Shown: positions 47,074 through 57,055 of the stretch, one piece after another
How positions within the stretch are numbered: the first letter of the stretch is position 1
Layout: each line of letters opens with the position of its first letter
NCBI RefSeq assembly: GCF_028656935.1
Contig: NZ_JAMDGZ010000015.1
Span: forward strand, 144,572-208,571
Direction: 5' to 3'
From: Pseudomonas rubra
GTDB taxonomy: Bacteria > Pseudomonadota > Gammaproteobacteria > Pseudomonadales > Pseudomonadaceae
DNA length: 64,000 nt
Program-made: the position numbers and the translations under genes
Notes under the pieces: model-generated
Database searches by the model: none
Seen by the model: only the letters and a program-made list of their open reading frames with translations
What the model was told of the DNA's origin: nothing

Positions 47074-49956
47074 ATGCAAACCGACACAACTCGCGAGAAC
47101 CCGCAGGCCAAGGCGCCGCAGGCCGCCGATTCGAACCTGGATCTGGCAGCCACCGCCCCCGGCCAACTGCGCGTGATCAAGCGTAACGGCACTGTCGTCG
47201 CCTACACCGACGACAAGATCACCGTGGCCATCACCAAGGCGTTCCTCGCAGTTGAAGGCGGCACCGCTGCCGCCTCGTCGCGCATCCACGACACCGTTGC
47301 CCGCCTGACCGAACAGGTCACCGCGACCTTCAAGCGTCGCATGCCTTCGGGCGGCACCATCCACATCGAAGAAATCCAGGACCAGGTCGAACTGGCCCTG
47401 ATGCGCGCCGGCGAGCAGAAAGTCGCCCGTGACTACGTGATCTACCGCGACCAGCGTGCCAAGGAGCGTGCCACCCGTGGCCACGCCGAAGACGCCAGCG
47501 TGCAGCCGCACCCAAGCATCCGCATCACCCTGGCCGACGGTAGCCTGGCGCCGCTGGACATGAACCGCCTGAACACCATCATCAGCGAAGCCTGCGAAGG
47601 CTTGGCCGAAGTCGATGGCGACCTGATCCAGCGCGAAACCCTGAAGAACCTCTACGACGGCGTGGCCCTGACCGACGTCAACACCGCCCTGGTGATGACC
47701 GCCCGCACCCTGGTCGAGCGTGAACCGAACTACTCGTTCGTTACCGCCCGCCTGCTGATGGACACCCTGCGTGCCGAAGGCCTGGGCTTCCTTGAAGTCG
47801 CCGACAGCGCCACCCACCACGAAATGGCCGACCTGTACGCCAAGGCCCTGCCTGCCTACGTCGCCAAGGGTGTCGAGTTCGAACTGCTCAACCCTGCCCT
47901 GGCCGACTTCGACCTGGACAAACTGGGCAAGGCGATCAACCACGAGCGCGACCAGCAATTTACCTACCTGGGCCTGCAGACCCTGTACGACCGTTACTTC
48001 ATCCACAAGGATGGCGTGCGTTTCGAACTGCCTCAGGTGTTCTTCATGCGCGTGGCCATGGGCCTGGCGCTGGAAGAGAAAGACAAAGAAGCCCGTGCCA
48101 TCGAGTTCTACAACCTGTTGTCGTCCTTCGACTACATGGCTTCGACCCCGACCCTGTTCAACGCCGGTACCCTGCGTCCACAGCTGTCGAGCTGCTACCT
48201 GACCACCGTGCCGGACGACCTGTCGGGCATCTACCACGCGATCCACGACAACGCCATGCTGTCGAAATTCGCCGGTGGCCTGGGCAACGACTGGACCCCT
48301 GTGCGTGCACTGGGCTCCTACATCAAGGGCACCAACGGCAAATCCCAGGGCGTCGTACCGTTCCTCAAAGTGGTCAACGACACCGCGGTCGCCGTTAACC
48401 AGGGTGGCAAGCGCAAGGGCGCTGTCTGTGCCTACCTGGAAACCTGGCACCTGGACATCGAAGAATTCATCGAACTGCGCAAGAACACCGGTGATGACCG
48501 TCGTCGTACCCACGACATGAACACCGCCAACTGGATCCCTGACCTGTTCATGAAGCGCGTCTTCGATGACGGCAAGTGGACCCTGTTCTCGCCGAACGAA
48601 GTACCGGACCTGCACGACCTGACCGGCAAGGCCTTCGAAGAGCGTTACGAGTACTACGAAGCCCTGACCGAGTACAACAAGATCAAGGTGTTCAAGACCA
48701 TCCAGGCCAAAGACCTGTGGCGCAAGATGCTCTCGATGCTGTTCGAGACCGGCCACCCATGGCTGACCTTCAAGGATCCGTGCAACCTGCGCTCGCCGCA
48801 GCAGCACGTGGGTGTGGTCCACAGCTCGAACCTGTGCACCGAGATCACCCTGAACACCAACAAGGACGAGATCGCGGTCTGCAACCTGGGCTCGATCAAC
48901 CTGCCGAACCACATTGTCGATGGCAAGCTGGACACCACCAAGCTGCAACGCACCGTCAACACCGCCGTGCGCATGCTCGACAACGTGATCGACATCAACT
49001 ACTACTCGGTGCCGCAAGCGCGTAACTCGAACATCAAGCACCGTCCGGTCGGCCTGGGCATCATGGGCTTCCAGGACGCACTGTACCTGCAGCACATCGC
49101 TTACGGTTCCGACGCTGCTGTCGAGTTCGCCGACAAGTCGATGGAAGCGGTCAGCTACTTCGCCATCCAGGCTTCCTGTGACCTGGCCGACGAGCGTGGC
49201 GCCTACGAGACCTTCCAGGGCTCGCTGTGGTCCAAAGGCATCCTGCCGCTGGATTCGCAACAGATCCTGATCGAAGCCCGTGGCCAGAAGTACATCGACG
49301 TCGACCTCAACGAGACCCTGGACTGGGCGCCGGTACGTGCCCGCGTACAAAAAGGTATTCGTAACTCGAACATCATGGCCATCGCGCCGACCGCGACCAT
49401 CGCCAACATCACCGGCGTGTCGCAGTCCATCGAGCCGACCTACCAGAACCTGTACGTGAAATCGAACCTCTCGGGCGAATTCACCGTGATCAACCCGTAC
49501 CTGGTTCACGACCTCAAGGCCCGTGGCCTGTGGGACTCGGTCATGATCAACGACCTGAAGTACTACGACGGTTCGGTACAGCAGATCGAGCGCATCCCGC
49601 AAGAGCTCAAAGACCTCTACGCGACTGCCTTCGAAGTGGAAACCAAGTGGATCGTCGACGCCGCCAGCCGCCGTCAGAAGTGGATCGACCAGGCCCAGTC
49701 GCTGAACCTGTACATCGCCGGCGCTTCGGGCAAGAAACTCGACGTGACCTACCGCATGGCCTGGTACCGTGGTCTGAAAACCACCTACTACCTCCGTGCC
49801 CTGGCCGCGACCAGCACCGAGAAGTCGACCATCAACACCGGCAAGCTCAACGCCGTTTCCAGCGGTGGCGACAGCGCGCCCATCCAGGCAGCCGGCCCTG
49901 CGCCAGTGCCGAAGGCTTGCGCGATCGACGAGCCGGATTGCGAAGCCTGCCAATAA
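47074..49956 (+). CDS. nrdA: Ribonucleotide reductase class Ia, alpha subunit NrdA
   Basis: Reduces ribonucleoside diphosphates with NrdB. The 960-residue protein is long because it has two N-terminal ATP-cones (about residues 30-125 and 140-235), the Pseudomonas form. The catalytic barrel includes NLGSINLP and NSNIMAIAPTATIANI. The C-terminal CEAC is the redox pair recharged by thioredoxin/glutaredoxin. ATG 47074 has GGAG six bases upstream. The in-frame GTG at 47062 overlaps that site and is less likely. Confidence 0.97.
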   Translation: MQTDTTRENPQAKAPQAADSNLDLAATAPGQLRVIKRNGTVVAYTDDKITVAITKAFLAVEGGTAAASSRIHDTVARLTEQVTATFKRRMPSGGTIHIEEIQDQVELALMRAGEQKVARDYVIYRDQRAKERATRGHAEDASVQPHPSIRITLADGSLAPLDMNRLNTIISEACEGLAEVDGDLIQRETLKNLYDGVALTDVNTALVMTARTLVEREPNYSFVTARLLMDTLRAEGLGFLEVADSATHHEMADLYAKALPAYVAKGVEFELLNPALADFDLDKLGKAINHERDQQFTYLGLQTLYDRYFIHKDGVRFELPQVFFMRVAMGLALEEKDKEARAIEFYNLLSSFDYMASTPTLFNAGTLRPQLSSCYLTTVPDDLSGIYHAIHDNAMLSKFAGGLGNDWTPVRALGSYIKGTNGKSQGVVPFLKVVNDTAVAVNQGGKRKGAVCAYLETWHLDIEEFIELRKNTGDDRRRTHDMNTANWIPDLFMKRVFDDGKWTLFSPNEVPDLHDLTGKAFEERYEYYEALTEYNKIKVFKTIQAKDLWRKMLSMLFETGHPWLTFKDPCNLRSPQQHVGVVHSSNLCTEITLNTNKDEIAVCNLGSINLPNHIVDGKLDTTKLQRTVNTAVRMLDNVIDINYYSVPQARNSNIKHRPVGLGIMGFQDALYLQHIAYGSDAAVEFADKSMEAVSYFAIQASCDLADERGAYETFQGSLWSKGILPLDSQQILIEARGQKYIDVDLNETLDWAPVRARVQKGIRNSNIMAIAPTATIANITGVSQSIEPTYQNLYVKSNLSGEFTVINPYLVHDLKARGLWDSVMINDLKYYDGSVQQIERIPQELKDLYATAFEVETKWIVDAASRRQKWIDQAQSLNLYIAGASGKKLDVTYRMAWYRGLKTTYYLRALAATSTEKSTINTGKLNAVSSGGDSAPIQAAGPAPVPKACAIDEPDCEACQ

Positions 49957-50223
49957 GTAATAGGTGGCGCCGCACGATTCTGGGCGGCGCCCGCGTTGTT
50001 GCCAGGTTACCTGACCTCCTCACGTACTAATGTACGCTCCGGGGGCCAGGCAACCCGGCGCCTAGCGGGCACTCGCCCAGACTCGCGCTACATCGAGATG
50101 ACGACAAAGAGCGCTCTCGATTAGCCAAGCCAAGTTTTTGCGTGCACAGCAGTACCCAACCGCAAGCACCGCAACCAAGATCCACCGGCCATACTGATAT
50201 GGCCCTCAAGCAGGAGACCCACC
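49957..50223. other. nrdA-nrdB spacer
   Basis: 267 bases without a gene, unusually long for two subunits of one enzyme. It contains a GC-rich imperfect hairpin (GGCGCCGC / GGCGGCGCC near 49967-49989) and a small palindrome ACGTACTAATGTACG near 50022-50036. It could set the NrdA:NrdB ratio by partial termination or processing. Confidence 0.45.
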
Positions 50224-51471
50224 ATGCTGAGCTGGGACGAATTCGATAAAGACGAAGGCGAAGAAGCCGCCAAAGGCACCACCGCCACGCAAGCCGCTGC
50301 CGCAGGCATCGACAAGCTCGACAACGCCGGCGGTGTCGCCGCCCTGGAAGCCCGCGCCGTAACCGCTGACGACTCCGAAGCCGTCAAGCGTGCCAAAGCT
50401 GCCCTGGACAAGCTCGACATCGCCGAAGGCCTGGCTGAGCTGGAAGGTTCCGCTGCCCGTGTCGCGGTTGACGAAAAGCGCATGATCAACTGCCGCGCCG
50501 ACCTCAACCAGCTGGTGCCGTTCAAGTACGACTGGGCCTGGCAGAAGTACCTGGACGGTTGTGCCAACCACTGGATGCCGCAAGAGGTCAACATGACCGC
50601 GGACATCGCCCTGTGGAAAAACCCGGAAGGCCTGACCGACGACGAGCGTCGCATCGTCATGCGCAACCTGGGCTTCTTCTCCACCGCCGACTCCCTGGTT
50701 GCCAACAACCTGGCCCTGGCCGTGTACCGCCTGATCACCAACCCCGAGTGCCGCCAGTACATCCTGCGCCAGGCCTTCGAAGAGGCGATCCACACCCACG
50801 CCTACCAGTACTGCATCGAATCGCTGGGCATGGATGAAGGCGAGATCTTCAACATGTACCACGAGATCCCGTCGGTCGCGAAAAAAGCCGCCTGGGGCCT
50901 GAGCTACACCCGCGCGATCTCCGACCCGGAATTCAACACCGGCACCGTCGAGACCGACAAAGAACTGCTGCGCAACCTGATCGCTTACTACTGCGTCCTG
51001 GAAGGCATCTTCTTCTACTGCGGCTTCACCCAGATCCTGTCCATGGGTCGCCGCAACAAGATGACCGGCGTTGCCGAGCAGTTCCAGTACATCCTGCGTG
51101 ACGAGTCCATGCACCTGAACTTCGGTATCGACGTGATCAACCAGATCAAGATCGAAAACCCGCACCTGTGGGATGCCGAAATGAAGGAAGAAGCCTCGCA
51201 GATGATCCTGCAGGGCACCCAGCTGGAAATCGAATACGCTCGCGACACCATGCCGCGCGGCGTACTGGGCATGAACGCGGCGATGATGGAGGACTACCTC
51301 AAGTTCATCGCCAACCGTCGCCTGTCGCAGATCGGCTTGAAGGAAGAGTACCCAGGTACCACCAACCCGTTCCCGTGGATGAGCGAGATCATGGACTTGA
51401 AGAAGGAGAAGAACTTCTTTGAGACTCGTGTTATCGAGTATCAGACTGGCGGTGCTCTAAGCTGGGATTGA
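50224..51471 (+). CDS. nrdB: Ribonucleotide reductase class Ia, beta subunit NrdB
   Basis: Provides the diiron-tyrosyl radical for NrdA. The 415-residue protein has an N-terminal Ala-rich extension (about 70 residues), then the ferritin-like fold. Iron ligands are within [17 protein letters not shown] and [15 protein letters not shown]. The C-terminal tail ends GGALSWD, as expected for docking to NrdA. A ribosome site (GGAG) precedes ATG 50224. Confidence 0.97.
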   Translation: MLSWDEFDKDEGEEAAKGTTATQAAAAGIDKLDNAGGVAALEARAVTADDSEAVKRAKAALDKLDIAEGLAELEGSAARVAVDEKRMINCRADLNQLVPFKYDWAWQKYLDGCANHWMPQEVNMTADIALWKNPEGLTDDERRIVMRNLGFFSTADSLVANNLALAVYRLITNPECRQYILRQAFEEAIHTHAYQYCIESLGMDEGEIFNMYHEIPSVAKKAAWGLSYTRAISDPEFNTGTVETDKELLRNLIAYYCVLEGIFFYCGFTQILSMGRRNKMTGVAEQFQYILRDESMHLNFGIDVINQIKIENPHLWDAEMKEEASQMILQGTQLEIEYARDTMPRGVLGMNAAMMEDYLKFIANRRLSQIGLKEEYPGTTNPFPWMSEIMDLKKEKNFFETRVIEYQTGGALSWD

Positions 51472-51492
51472 TTCCTCGCTCGTGTTCTGGAA

Positions 51493-51518
51493 AAGGCTGC
51501 CGCAAGGCGGCCTTTTTT
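51493..51518 (+). terminator. nrdB terminator
   Basis: AAGGCTGCC, loop GCAA, GGCGGCCTT, then TTTT, 22 bases after the nrdB stop. A clear intrinsic terminator. Confidence 0.9.
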
Positions 51519-51544
51519 GTGCTTGCGCTACAGATCTCGCCCGG

Positions 51545-51597
51545 TAGGAGCGGGCTTGCCCCGCGATTGTGATTCACCCGCAAGCCCGCTCCTACTG
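51545..51597. repeat. REP pair (REPIN-like)
   Basis: GTAGGAGCGGGCTTGCCCCG (51545-51564) and the inverted copy CCCGCAAGCCCGCTCCTAC (51578-51596) face each other across a 13-base loop. Typical Pseudomonas REP doublet. Confidence 0.88.
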
Positions 51598-51675
51598 GCA
51601 TTCGTAATTTCAGAAACGGCCTACGCCCCACTGATTGACCCATTTTTCCAAGCCCCCTACTGTGTTGCTTGGCGC

Positions 51676-51837
51676 CTAAGAAACGCCCACACAGCGGCTA
51701 GCCCGCTCCCGACAGATGCGGCATATTTGCGCCCGTAGTTTAATGCTGCTCGCAAATTTCACTCTGTTATGTCGGGAGTGGGCTAATACAAGACCCGAGA
51801 GGGGAATACGTCCGGCCCGCTGTGTGGGGTTTCTTAG
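51676..51837. repeat. 162-base nested palindrome (MITE or structured RNA)
   Basis: Outer arms at 51676-51697 and 51817-51837 pair over about 20 bases with one bulge. Middle arms TAGCCCGCTCCCGACA (51699-51714) and TGTCGGGAGTGGGCTA (51770-51785) pair with one mismatch. An inner stem ATTTGCG/CGCAAAT lies at 51725-51757. The ends sit next to TA dinucleotides, which would fit a mariner-type MITE. It stands 123 bases before the Bro-N gene, so a leader RNA is the alternative. Confidence 0.75.
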
Positions 51838-51960
51838 CTCCCGACACCCAGCCCTGAGAAAGCTGTCATCACACAGAGGTTAATGAAATGCCTACCGACG
51901 CTCATGCTCGCTGGCCTTTCGCAGACGCGGCTCGCCTGACCACAGATCCGGAGGTCAGCT

Positions 51961-52488
51961 ATGAATGACCTCCATGAACCGGTGCTGTTCACCCGCCACA
52001 ACCGCCCCCTCCACACCCTCTGGCTCGAATCCCAAGCCTGGTTCTGCGCCCACGAACTCGGCCGGCTGACAGGTCGCTTCTTCGACGGACACTGCATCCG
52101 CAAGCTCGACCCGGACCAGCATCGTAATGTGCAACTGCTGCGCTACGGCCATTATCAAGAGACCACCATGGTCAGCGAGTCCGGGGCCTATACCCTGCTC
52201 GCCCATCATCACATTCCGGAGAACCGCCACCTGCGGCACTGGCTGACCCATGAGGTGGTGGCGGTGTTGCGTGATGGGCAGGAAACAGGGATGGCGGATC
52301 TGCCGCGGCTGGGGAGGATGTGCTGGCCGGGTGGACATACGGCGAGTCTGCTGTATTGGTAGAGCGAGCCATGGGTGCGCTTGCGGGATGTGCCCGTGGT
52401 GATGGCTGCAGAGATGCCGGTGAAGCGCAAGCTGAGTTGGCGTGAGTGCGCGCAGCGGGCGTTGCGTTTGAATGGGCTGGGAAATTGA
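51961..52488 (+). pseudogene. Bro-N antirepressor-like gene with an amber codon
   Basis: The first 133 codons encode a Bro-N domain (RHNRPLHTLWLESQAWFCAHELGRLTGRFF, then YGHYQETTMVSESGAYTLL), a DNA-binding domain of phage antirepressors. A TAG at 52360-52362 interrupts it. The same frame then runs on for 41 more codons (SEPWVRLRDVPVVMAAEMPV then KRKLSWRECAQRALRLNG) to a TGA. The conserved-looking tail suggests a CAG-to-TAG mutation. The truncated protein may still be made: GGAGG lies five bases upstream of the start. Confidence 0.8.
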
Positions 52489-52610
52489 GTTGGACGCCCC
52501 GAGATCCGGGATTCAGGATTTACGACTGCTGCGCAGCCGATCGCAGGCAAGCCAGCTCCTACATAGGAATCGCGCTGAAACCACCACTGCATGCAGCACA
52601 ACATATCCTG

Positions 52611-52636
52611 TGGGAGCGGGCTTGCCCCGCGATGTA
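52611..52636. repeat. REP element
   Basis: GTGGGAGCGGGCTTGCCCCG followed by CGATG, another single Pseudomonas REP, between the Bro-N gene and the DUF533 gene. A diverged partner is near 52540-52565. Confidence 0.75.
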
Positions 52637-52657
52637 GATTTGCCTGTTTCCTACATG

Positions 52658-53380
52658 CTAGGCGGTGCCCTTGGCCTGCTGTTCCAGGTGCACCTGCAAA
52701 TCCGGATCGATTTGCAGTGCGCCGGCCAGTTCATCAAGGTAGGCCCGCTCTGCGTCCTGCTGGTCATCCACCAGCATCACGCTGGCCAGGTACATTTCTG
52801 CGGCCATGGCCGGGTCCCGGGCGGACTGGGCCACTTCGGCAGCATCCAGTGGCTTACTTACTTCCGTATCCAGCCATTGCTGCAGTTGCGGGTCGCTGGT
52901 TTGACGTTTGATTTCAGCGTAGATCAACTGTTCTTCCTGCTTGTCGATGCGACCGTCAGCCTTGGCTGCCGCAATCAGCGCGCGCAAGATCGCGTGGCTG
53001 TGATCCTCGGCCTCAGGGCCGGACAATAGATCGACGGTACGCACCGGCTGTTGCGGGGCCGTCGCCTGGCTGCGCTGCCAACTTTGATAGGCCTGGAATG
53101 CCATCATGCCCAACGACGCCAGGGCAGCGTAGTTGGTGCCACCGCCGGAGCGACCTTGGGAATAACCGCCAGCGCTGCTGTTACCGCCACCCAGCAAGCC
53201 GCCCAGTAGACCACCGAGGCCGCCACCGCCACCACCTGCGCTGCCGCCGCCAAGCAGACCGCCCAGCAAGCCGCCCAGGCCGCCCATGGGGTCTTGCGAC
53301 GACATGCCGCCGCCCCCTTGTTGCGCTTGTGAGCCCTGCCCGGCCCGGAGTAATTGTTCGAGTAGATCACTGGTGTTCAT
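52658..53380 (-). CDS. DUF533 / TerB-like membrane protein
   Basis: A 240-residue protein of the YebE/DUF533 family. The first 75 residues are a glycine-rich repeat region (GGLGGLLGGLLGGG twice). A hydrophobic segment (NYAALASLGMMAFQAYQ) follows, then a helical TerB-like domain with ILRALIAAAKADGRIDKQEE. The start is ATG 53380, preceded by GAGGGCGG. Function unknown. Confidence 0.88.
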   Translation of the reverse strand: MNTSDLLEQLLRAGQGSQAQQGGGGMSSQDPMGGLGGLLGGLLGGGSAGGGGGGLGGLLGGLLGGGNSSAGGYSQGRSGGGTNYAALASLGMMAFQAYQSWQRSQATAPQQPVRTVDLLSGPEAEDHSHAILRALIAAAKADGRIDKQEEQLIYAEIKRQTSDPQLQQWLDTEVSKPLDAAEVAQSARDPAMAAEMYLASVMLVDDQQDAERAYLDELAGALQIDPDLQVHLEQQAKGTA

Positions 53381-53543
53381 GGCACCGCCCTCTGTTGGTA
53401 GTCGTTGCCCGGACAAGCAACGATAGCCCCCTCAAGGCACCCCGTCATGACCGTCTGGCCGACGGGAAACCCGGGGCTTACCGAGCGAGTAGGTTTATGT
53501 GAGCATAGCCACCCTGCTACCCGCTGCACCCATGAGAGCCAGT

Positions 53544-54125
53544 ATGTCGTTTTTCAACAAAAGAACCCTGACGCTGACCCTCGCCGTGGTCGCCCTGCTG
53601 GGCCTGCCGAACCTGCACGCCGCCAGCAAACCCGCCGCGAAGCCGGCACCGACAGTAAAGGTCGCGGTGCTCGGCGGCAAGTTCAGCTTCAGCCTGCCAG
53701 CAGGCTTTGAAGCCAGTCCCCTGAGCGCCGATGAGCAAAACAGCGAAGGTGCCAGCGCCGTGGGCACCCTGTATGCCAATGCCAAGGAAAAGCGCGTGGT
53801 CATGGTGATCGAGAAACCGCTGCCCGAAGCCTCTCGCCCCGGCGACAACGACGATGCCTTCCTCGACGGCGCCGTCACCGGTTTCGTCGACCGTCAGAGC
53901 GCCGCGCTGCCGGACTTTCGACAAACCGGCGAAGCGCGCCTGAACCGCAACGGCCTGGGGGTGCGCCGGGTCGACAGTACGGCGACCCTGGGCGGCGGCA
54001 AAACCCTGAACAGCACCTTTATCGCAGGTTCCGGCGATCGCATGGCCGTCATCCAGGTGATATCCCGCAGCGACGATGCCAGCGGTCATGCTGCACTGGC
54101 CAAGAGCATCGCGGCTGAACCCTAG
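53544..54125 (+). CDS. DcrB-like secreted protein
   Basis: A 193-residue exported protein: signal peptide (RTLTLTLAVVALLGLPNLHA), an Ala/Lys/Pro linker, then a DcrB-like fold starting FSFSLPAGFEASPLS and containing KRVVMVIEKPLP. Likely periplasmic. Start at 53544 after GAGA. ATG 53532 is an alternative. Role unknown. Confidence 0.7.
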   Translation: MSFFNKRTLTLTLAVVALLGLPNLHAASKPAAKPAPTVKVAVLGGKFSFSLPAGFEASPLSADEQNSEGASAVGTLYANAKEKRVVMVIEKPLPEASRPGDNDDAFLDGAVTGFVDRQSAALPDFRQTGEARLNRNGLGVRRVDSTATLGGGKTLNSTFIAGSGDRMAVIQVISRSDDASGHAALAKSIAAEP

Positions 54126-54278
54126 GCACCGATATCGGACTTTTCCCACTCCAGGCAATTGCTCCCACTGAAAATCTGCTGAACACCCTTGTCCCTTTTT
54201 CAATCTGGATCGGCATAGCAATCGATAATGATTTCCACTTCGGTGGAGTTGCATCGAGACTGCATAGGATCCCGATTG

Positions 54279-57044
54279 ATGTTCCGTCATCACCCCCACC
54301 TTCCGTCGTTGCTGTGTGCTTCATTGTTGCTGGTTGCTGTGCCTCCTGCCCTGGCCGAAGACGCCGGGCGCAGTGCCGGGCAGTCTGCTGAAAAACGTTA
54401 CTTTTCCTTGCCCGCCGGGCCGCTGGGTTTGAGCCTGGCACGTTTTGCCGAGCATGCCGGAATTCGCCTGGCGTTCGATGCGCGCCTGGTCGATAAGATT
54501 CAGGCATCACCACTGCAAGGCAATTTCAGCCCGGTGGCCGGCCTGCAACTGCTGCTCGACGGTACCGGGCTGACCTATGAGCAGGTCGATGGTGGTTACC
54601 TGATCAAGCCGCAAAAAATAGACAGCGTGAGGCTGCCCAGTACTGCGGTGACCGGCCCTGCACTGCAGGAGGAAAACCGCTTCGCCCACCCGTTCAAGCT
54701 GACCGCCGAGCAAATCGAACAGCGCCCCCAGGCCAACAGCAACCTGACCGATCTGCTGCGCAGCCATCCACTGGTGCAGTTCTCCAATCAAAGCCAGAAC
54801 GGCATGAGTCAGGGGGAAATCAAACCCGATTCGATCTCGATCCATGGTTCACGTCCCTACCAGGGTTTGTTCAGCCTGGACGGCATGCGCATGAACAATG
54901 ACCTGGACCCCGTTGATGCCGGCAACGGCGTGACCCTGGCTTCAGGCACCTCCAGCGAGCAGGGCTTTTATCTGGACAGCCGCCTGGTCGAGAGCCTGGA
55001 AGTCCATGACTCGAACATCTCCGCCCGCTACAGCGGCTTTACCGGGGGCGTGGTAGAGGCCACCTCGCGCAGTTGGCGCGGCGGTCAGGCCGGGCGGATC
55101 TACTACCGTCACACCGACGCCGACTGGAACCGCACCTTCACCGACGACAGCCTCGACTTCGACAGTGCCAACAACAGCGCCTCGCACCCCTCGCGCTTCC
55201 AGCCCAACTATCAGAAAAGCGACTATGGCTTCTGGGGCGAAACGCAACTGGCGGAAAACCTCGGGGTGGTGGTCAGCGCTTCACGGCGTGATTCAAAAAT
55301 CCCCATGCGTGACCTCGGCGGGCTGGGCTTCGCGCTTGAGGGCGAAGAGCTGATCGGTTTCAACCATCCGGCGAGCACGCGCATGCAACGGCGCCAGTCC
55401 GACAACCTGTCGAGCAAGTTCAGTTGGTACGCGACCCCGGACACCACTGTGCACTGGACAGTGCTGTACTCAGGCTACGAGGAGCAGATGTTCCAGAACA
55501 CCGTGGCCAACTCCGGTTACCACAACAGCCACGATGGCCTGGCCAGCATCCTCAAGCTGGAACACCTGACCTCACTGGGCCAACTGGAACTCAACGCCAG
55601 CTACCGGCACCTGACCGATATTCGCGACAGCGACACCGACTACCGGGTCTCATTGCTCGACTCCAGCGATTGGCGCAACCCTAGCACTTACGATTACGGC
55701 GGCCCTGGCAGCCTGAACAGCTACCAGGACACCCTCGAGCTGTCTGGGCAGTTTGCCTTCGACCGGATCTTCGCCGCCGGGCTTGGGCATCGCATTACCC
55801 TGGGTGCCGGGCTCAACCGCGTGGATGCGGAGTTCGAGCGCGAGCAGACTTATTACGCCGCCAACTTCACGATGATGGACGAGTTCATCAACCTGCGGCA
55901 GGTGGATGCCTTCTTCGCTGGCACCGCCAACACTCGCTACACCAGCTACCACCTGTTCGCCGAGGACGAAATGGACTGGGGGCGCTTGACCGTTCGCCCC
56001 GGCCTGCGCCTGGATCGCGACGATTTCATCGAGCGCAGCAACCTGGCGCCACGCCTGTCGGTGTCCTTCGACGCCTTCGGCAATGGCGCGACCGTACTCA
56101 AGGCCGGCGCCAACCGTTACTACGGCAGTTCAATGCTGACCTATGCGCTGTATGGCGCACAAAACGGTGGCCTCAAGCACTGTTACTTCGGATGCTGGCC
56201 GATGATTGATGAAGGCGACGGGACCTGGGACGCGACACCGGACTATGAAGGCCTGGACCAGTTGAAAACGCCCTACAGTGATGAGCTGATGCTCGGTATT
56301 GACCAACGCTGGGGCAACAGCCTGTGGGCCCTGCAATACGTCAACCGCAAGCACCGCGACGAAGTGCGCAGCCGGCCCAAATACCCCGACAGCAGGGCCT
56401 CCAACAAGCGCAGCGTCAAGGAATTCGTCAACGACAGCAAAACCGACAGCGACAACGTCTACCTGAGCGTCAGCATGATCGAGCCGCTGCGTGGTTTGCA
56501 CGCCGAGCACCGTTTCAGCGCCGCCCTCGCCTGGCAGAAGACGCGCAGCGACACGGCCCTGGAGCTGGGCTACAGCGACATCGACCTGAGCATGAAACTG
56601 GACCCCAGCAAGGCCTGGTTCGAGGGCAAGGTGATCGATGCCAAGGACCTGCCGGCCAGCGACTTCAATGCGCCCTGGAAACTCAACCTGGACTGGCAGG
56701 CCGATTGGCAGGACTACAGCGTGTCGCTGTTCAACCGCCTGACGTGGGAGAGCAGTCGCGATCAGGTGTACAAGCACGACACCGGCGTGGACGGCTACTA
56801 CCCGTTGCCTGACAGCAACCTGCGTGTTCGCAAGTACAGCTCGGCGCGGATCGGTTCGCTGTGGCGCTGGGACACCAGCCTCGAGTGGAAGCCGGCGTTC
56901 GCCCACGGCCTGGGCTTCAACGCACAGGTCAACAACGTGCTGAACAACAAGAACCAGAGCGACACGATGTCCTGGAACGGTGGCACTTACAAAGTCTACC
57001 AACCGGGCCGGCAGGTCTGGCTGGGGTTGTCCTACGACTTCTGA
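54279..57044 (+). CDS. TonB-dependent receptor with signalling domain
   Basis: Outer-membrane importer of 921 residues. It has a signal peptide (LLLVAVPPALA), an STN signalling domain (YFSLPAGPLGLSLARFAEHA, about residues 45-110), a plug with SISIHGSRPYQGLFSLDGMR, and a 22-strand barrel ending in Phe (WLGLSYDF). The STN domain passes ligand occupancy to a FecR-type anti-sigma factor, and one is encoded nearby at 61565-62512. It is followed by YddA-like and PqqL-like genes, as in YddB/FusA systems. The ATG at 54279 is chosen to begin the signal peptide. Confidence 0.9.
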   Translation: MFRHHPHLPSLLCASLLLVAVPPALAEDAGRSAGQSAEKRYFSLPAGPLGLSLARFAEHAGIRLAFDARLVDKIQASPLQGNFSPVAGLQLLLDGTGLTYEQVDGGYLIKPQKIDSVRLPSTAVTGPALQEENRFAHPFKLTAEQIEQRPQANSNLTDLLRSHPLVQFSNQSQNGMSQGEIKPDSISIHGSRPYQGLFSLDGMRMNNDLDPVDAGNGVTLASGTSSEQGFYLDSRLVESLEVHDSNISARYSGFTGGVVEATSRSWRGGQAGRIYYRHTDADWNRTFTDDSLDFDSANNSASHPSRFQPNYQKSDYGFWGETQLAENLGVVVSASRRDSKIPMRDLGGLGFALEGEELIGFNHPASTRMQRRQSDNLSSKFSWYATPDTTVHWTVLYSGYEEQMFQNTVANSGYHNSHDGLASILKLEHLTSLGQLELNASYRHLTDIRDSDTDYRVSLLDSSDWRNPSTYDYGGPGSLNSYQDTLELSGQFAFDRIFAAGLGHRITLGAGLNRVDAEFEREQTYYAANFTMMDEFINLRQVDAFFAGTANTRYTSYHLFAEDEMDWGRLTVRPGLRLDRDDFIERSNLAPRLSVSFDAFGNGATVLKAGANRYYGSSMLTYALYGAQNGGLKHCYFGCWPMIDEGDGTWDATPDYEGLDQLKTPYSDELMLGIDQRWGNSLWALQYVNRKHRDEVRSRPKYPDSRASNKRSVKEFVNDSKTDSDNVYLSVSMIEPLRGLHAEHRFSAALAWQKTRSDTALELGYSDIDLSMKLDPSKAWFEGKVIDAKDLPASDFNAPWKLNLDWQADWQDYSVSLFNRLTWESSRDQVYKHDTGVDGYYPLPDSNLRVRKYSSARIGSLWRWDTSLEWKPAFAHGLGFNAQVNNVLNNKNQSDTMSWNGGTYKVYQPGRQVWLGLSYDF

Positions 57045-57055
57045 TGTGAATCCTG

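Noticed and set aside
47053..49953. A 966-codon open frame antisense to nrdA
   Set aside because: It mirrors nrdA exactly, reads as Val/Gln/Gly/Asp-rich shadow sequence, and has no ribosome site. High-GC third positions keep the antisense frame open.
53150..53300. Apparent short tandem repeats that might be a CRISPR or satellite
   Set aside because: They encode the glycine-rich repeat GGLGGLLGGLLGGG of the DUF533 protein and have no spacers.
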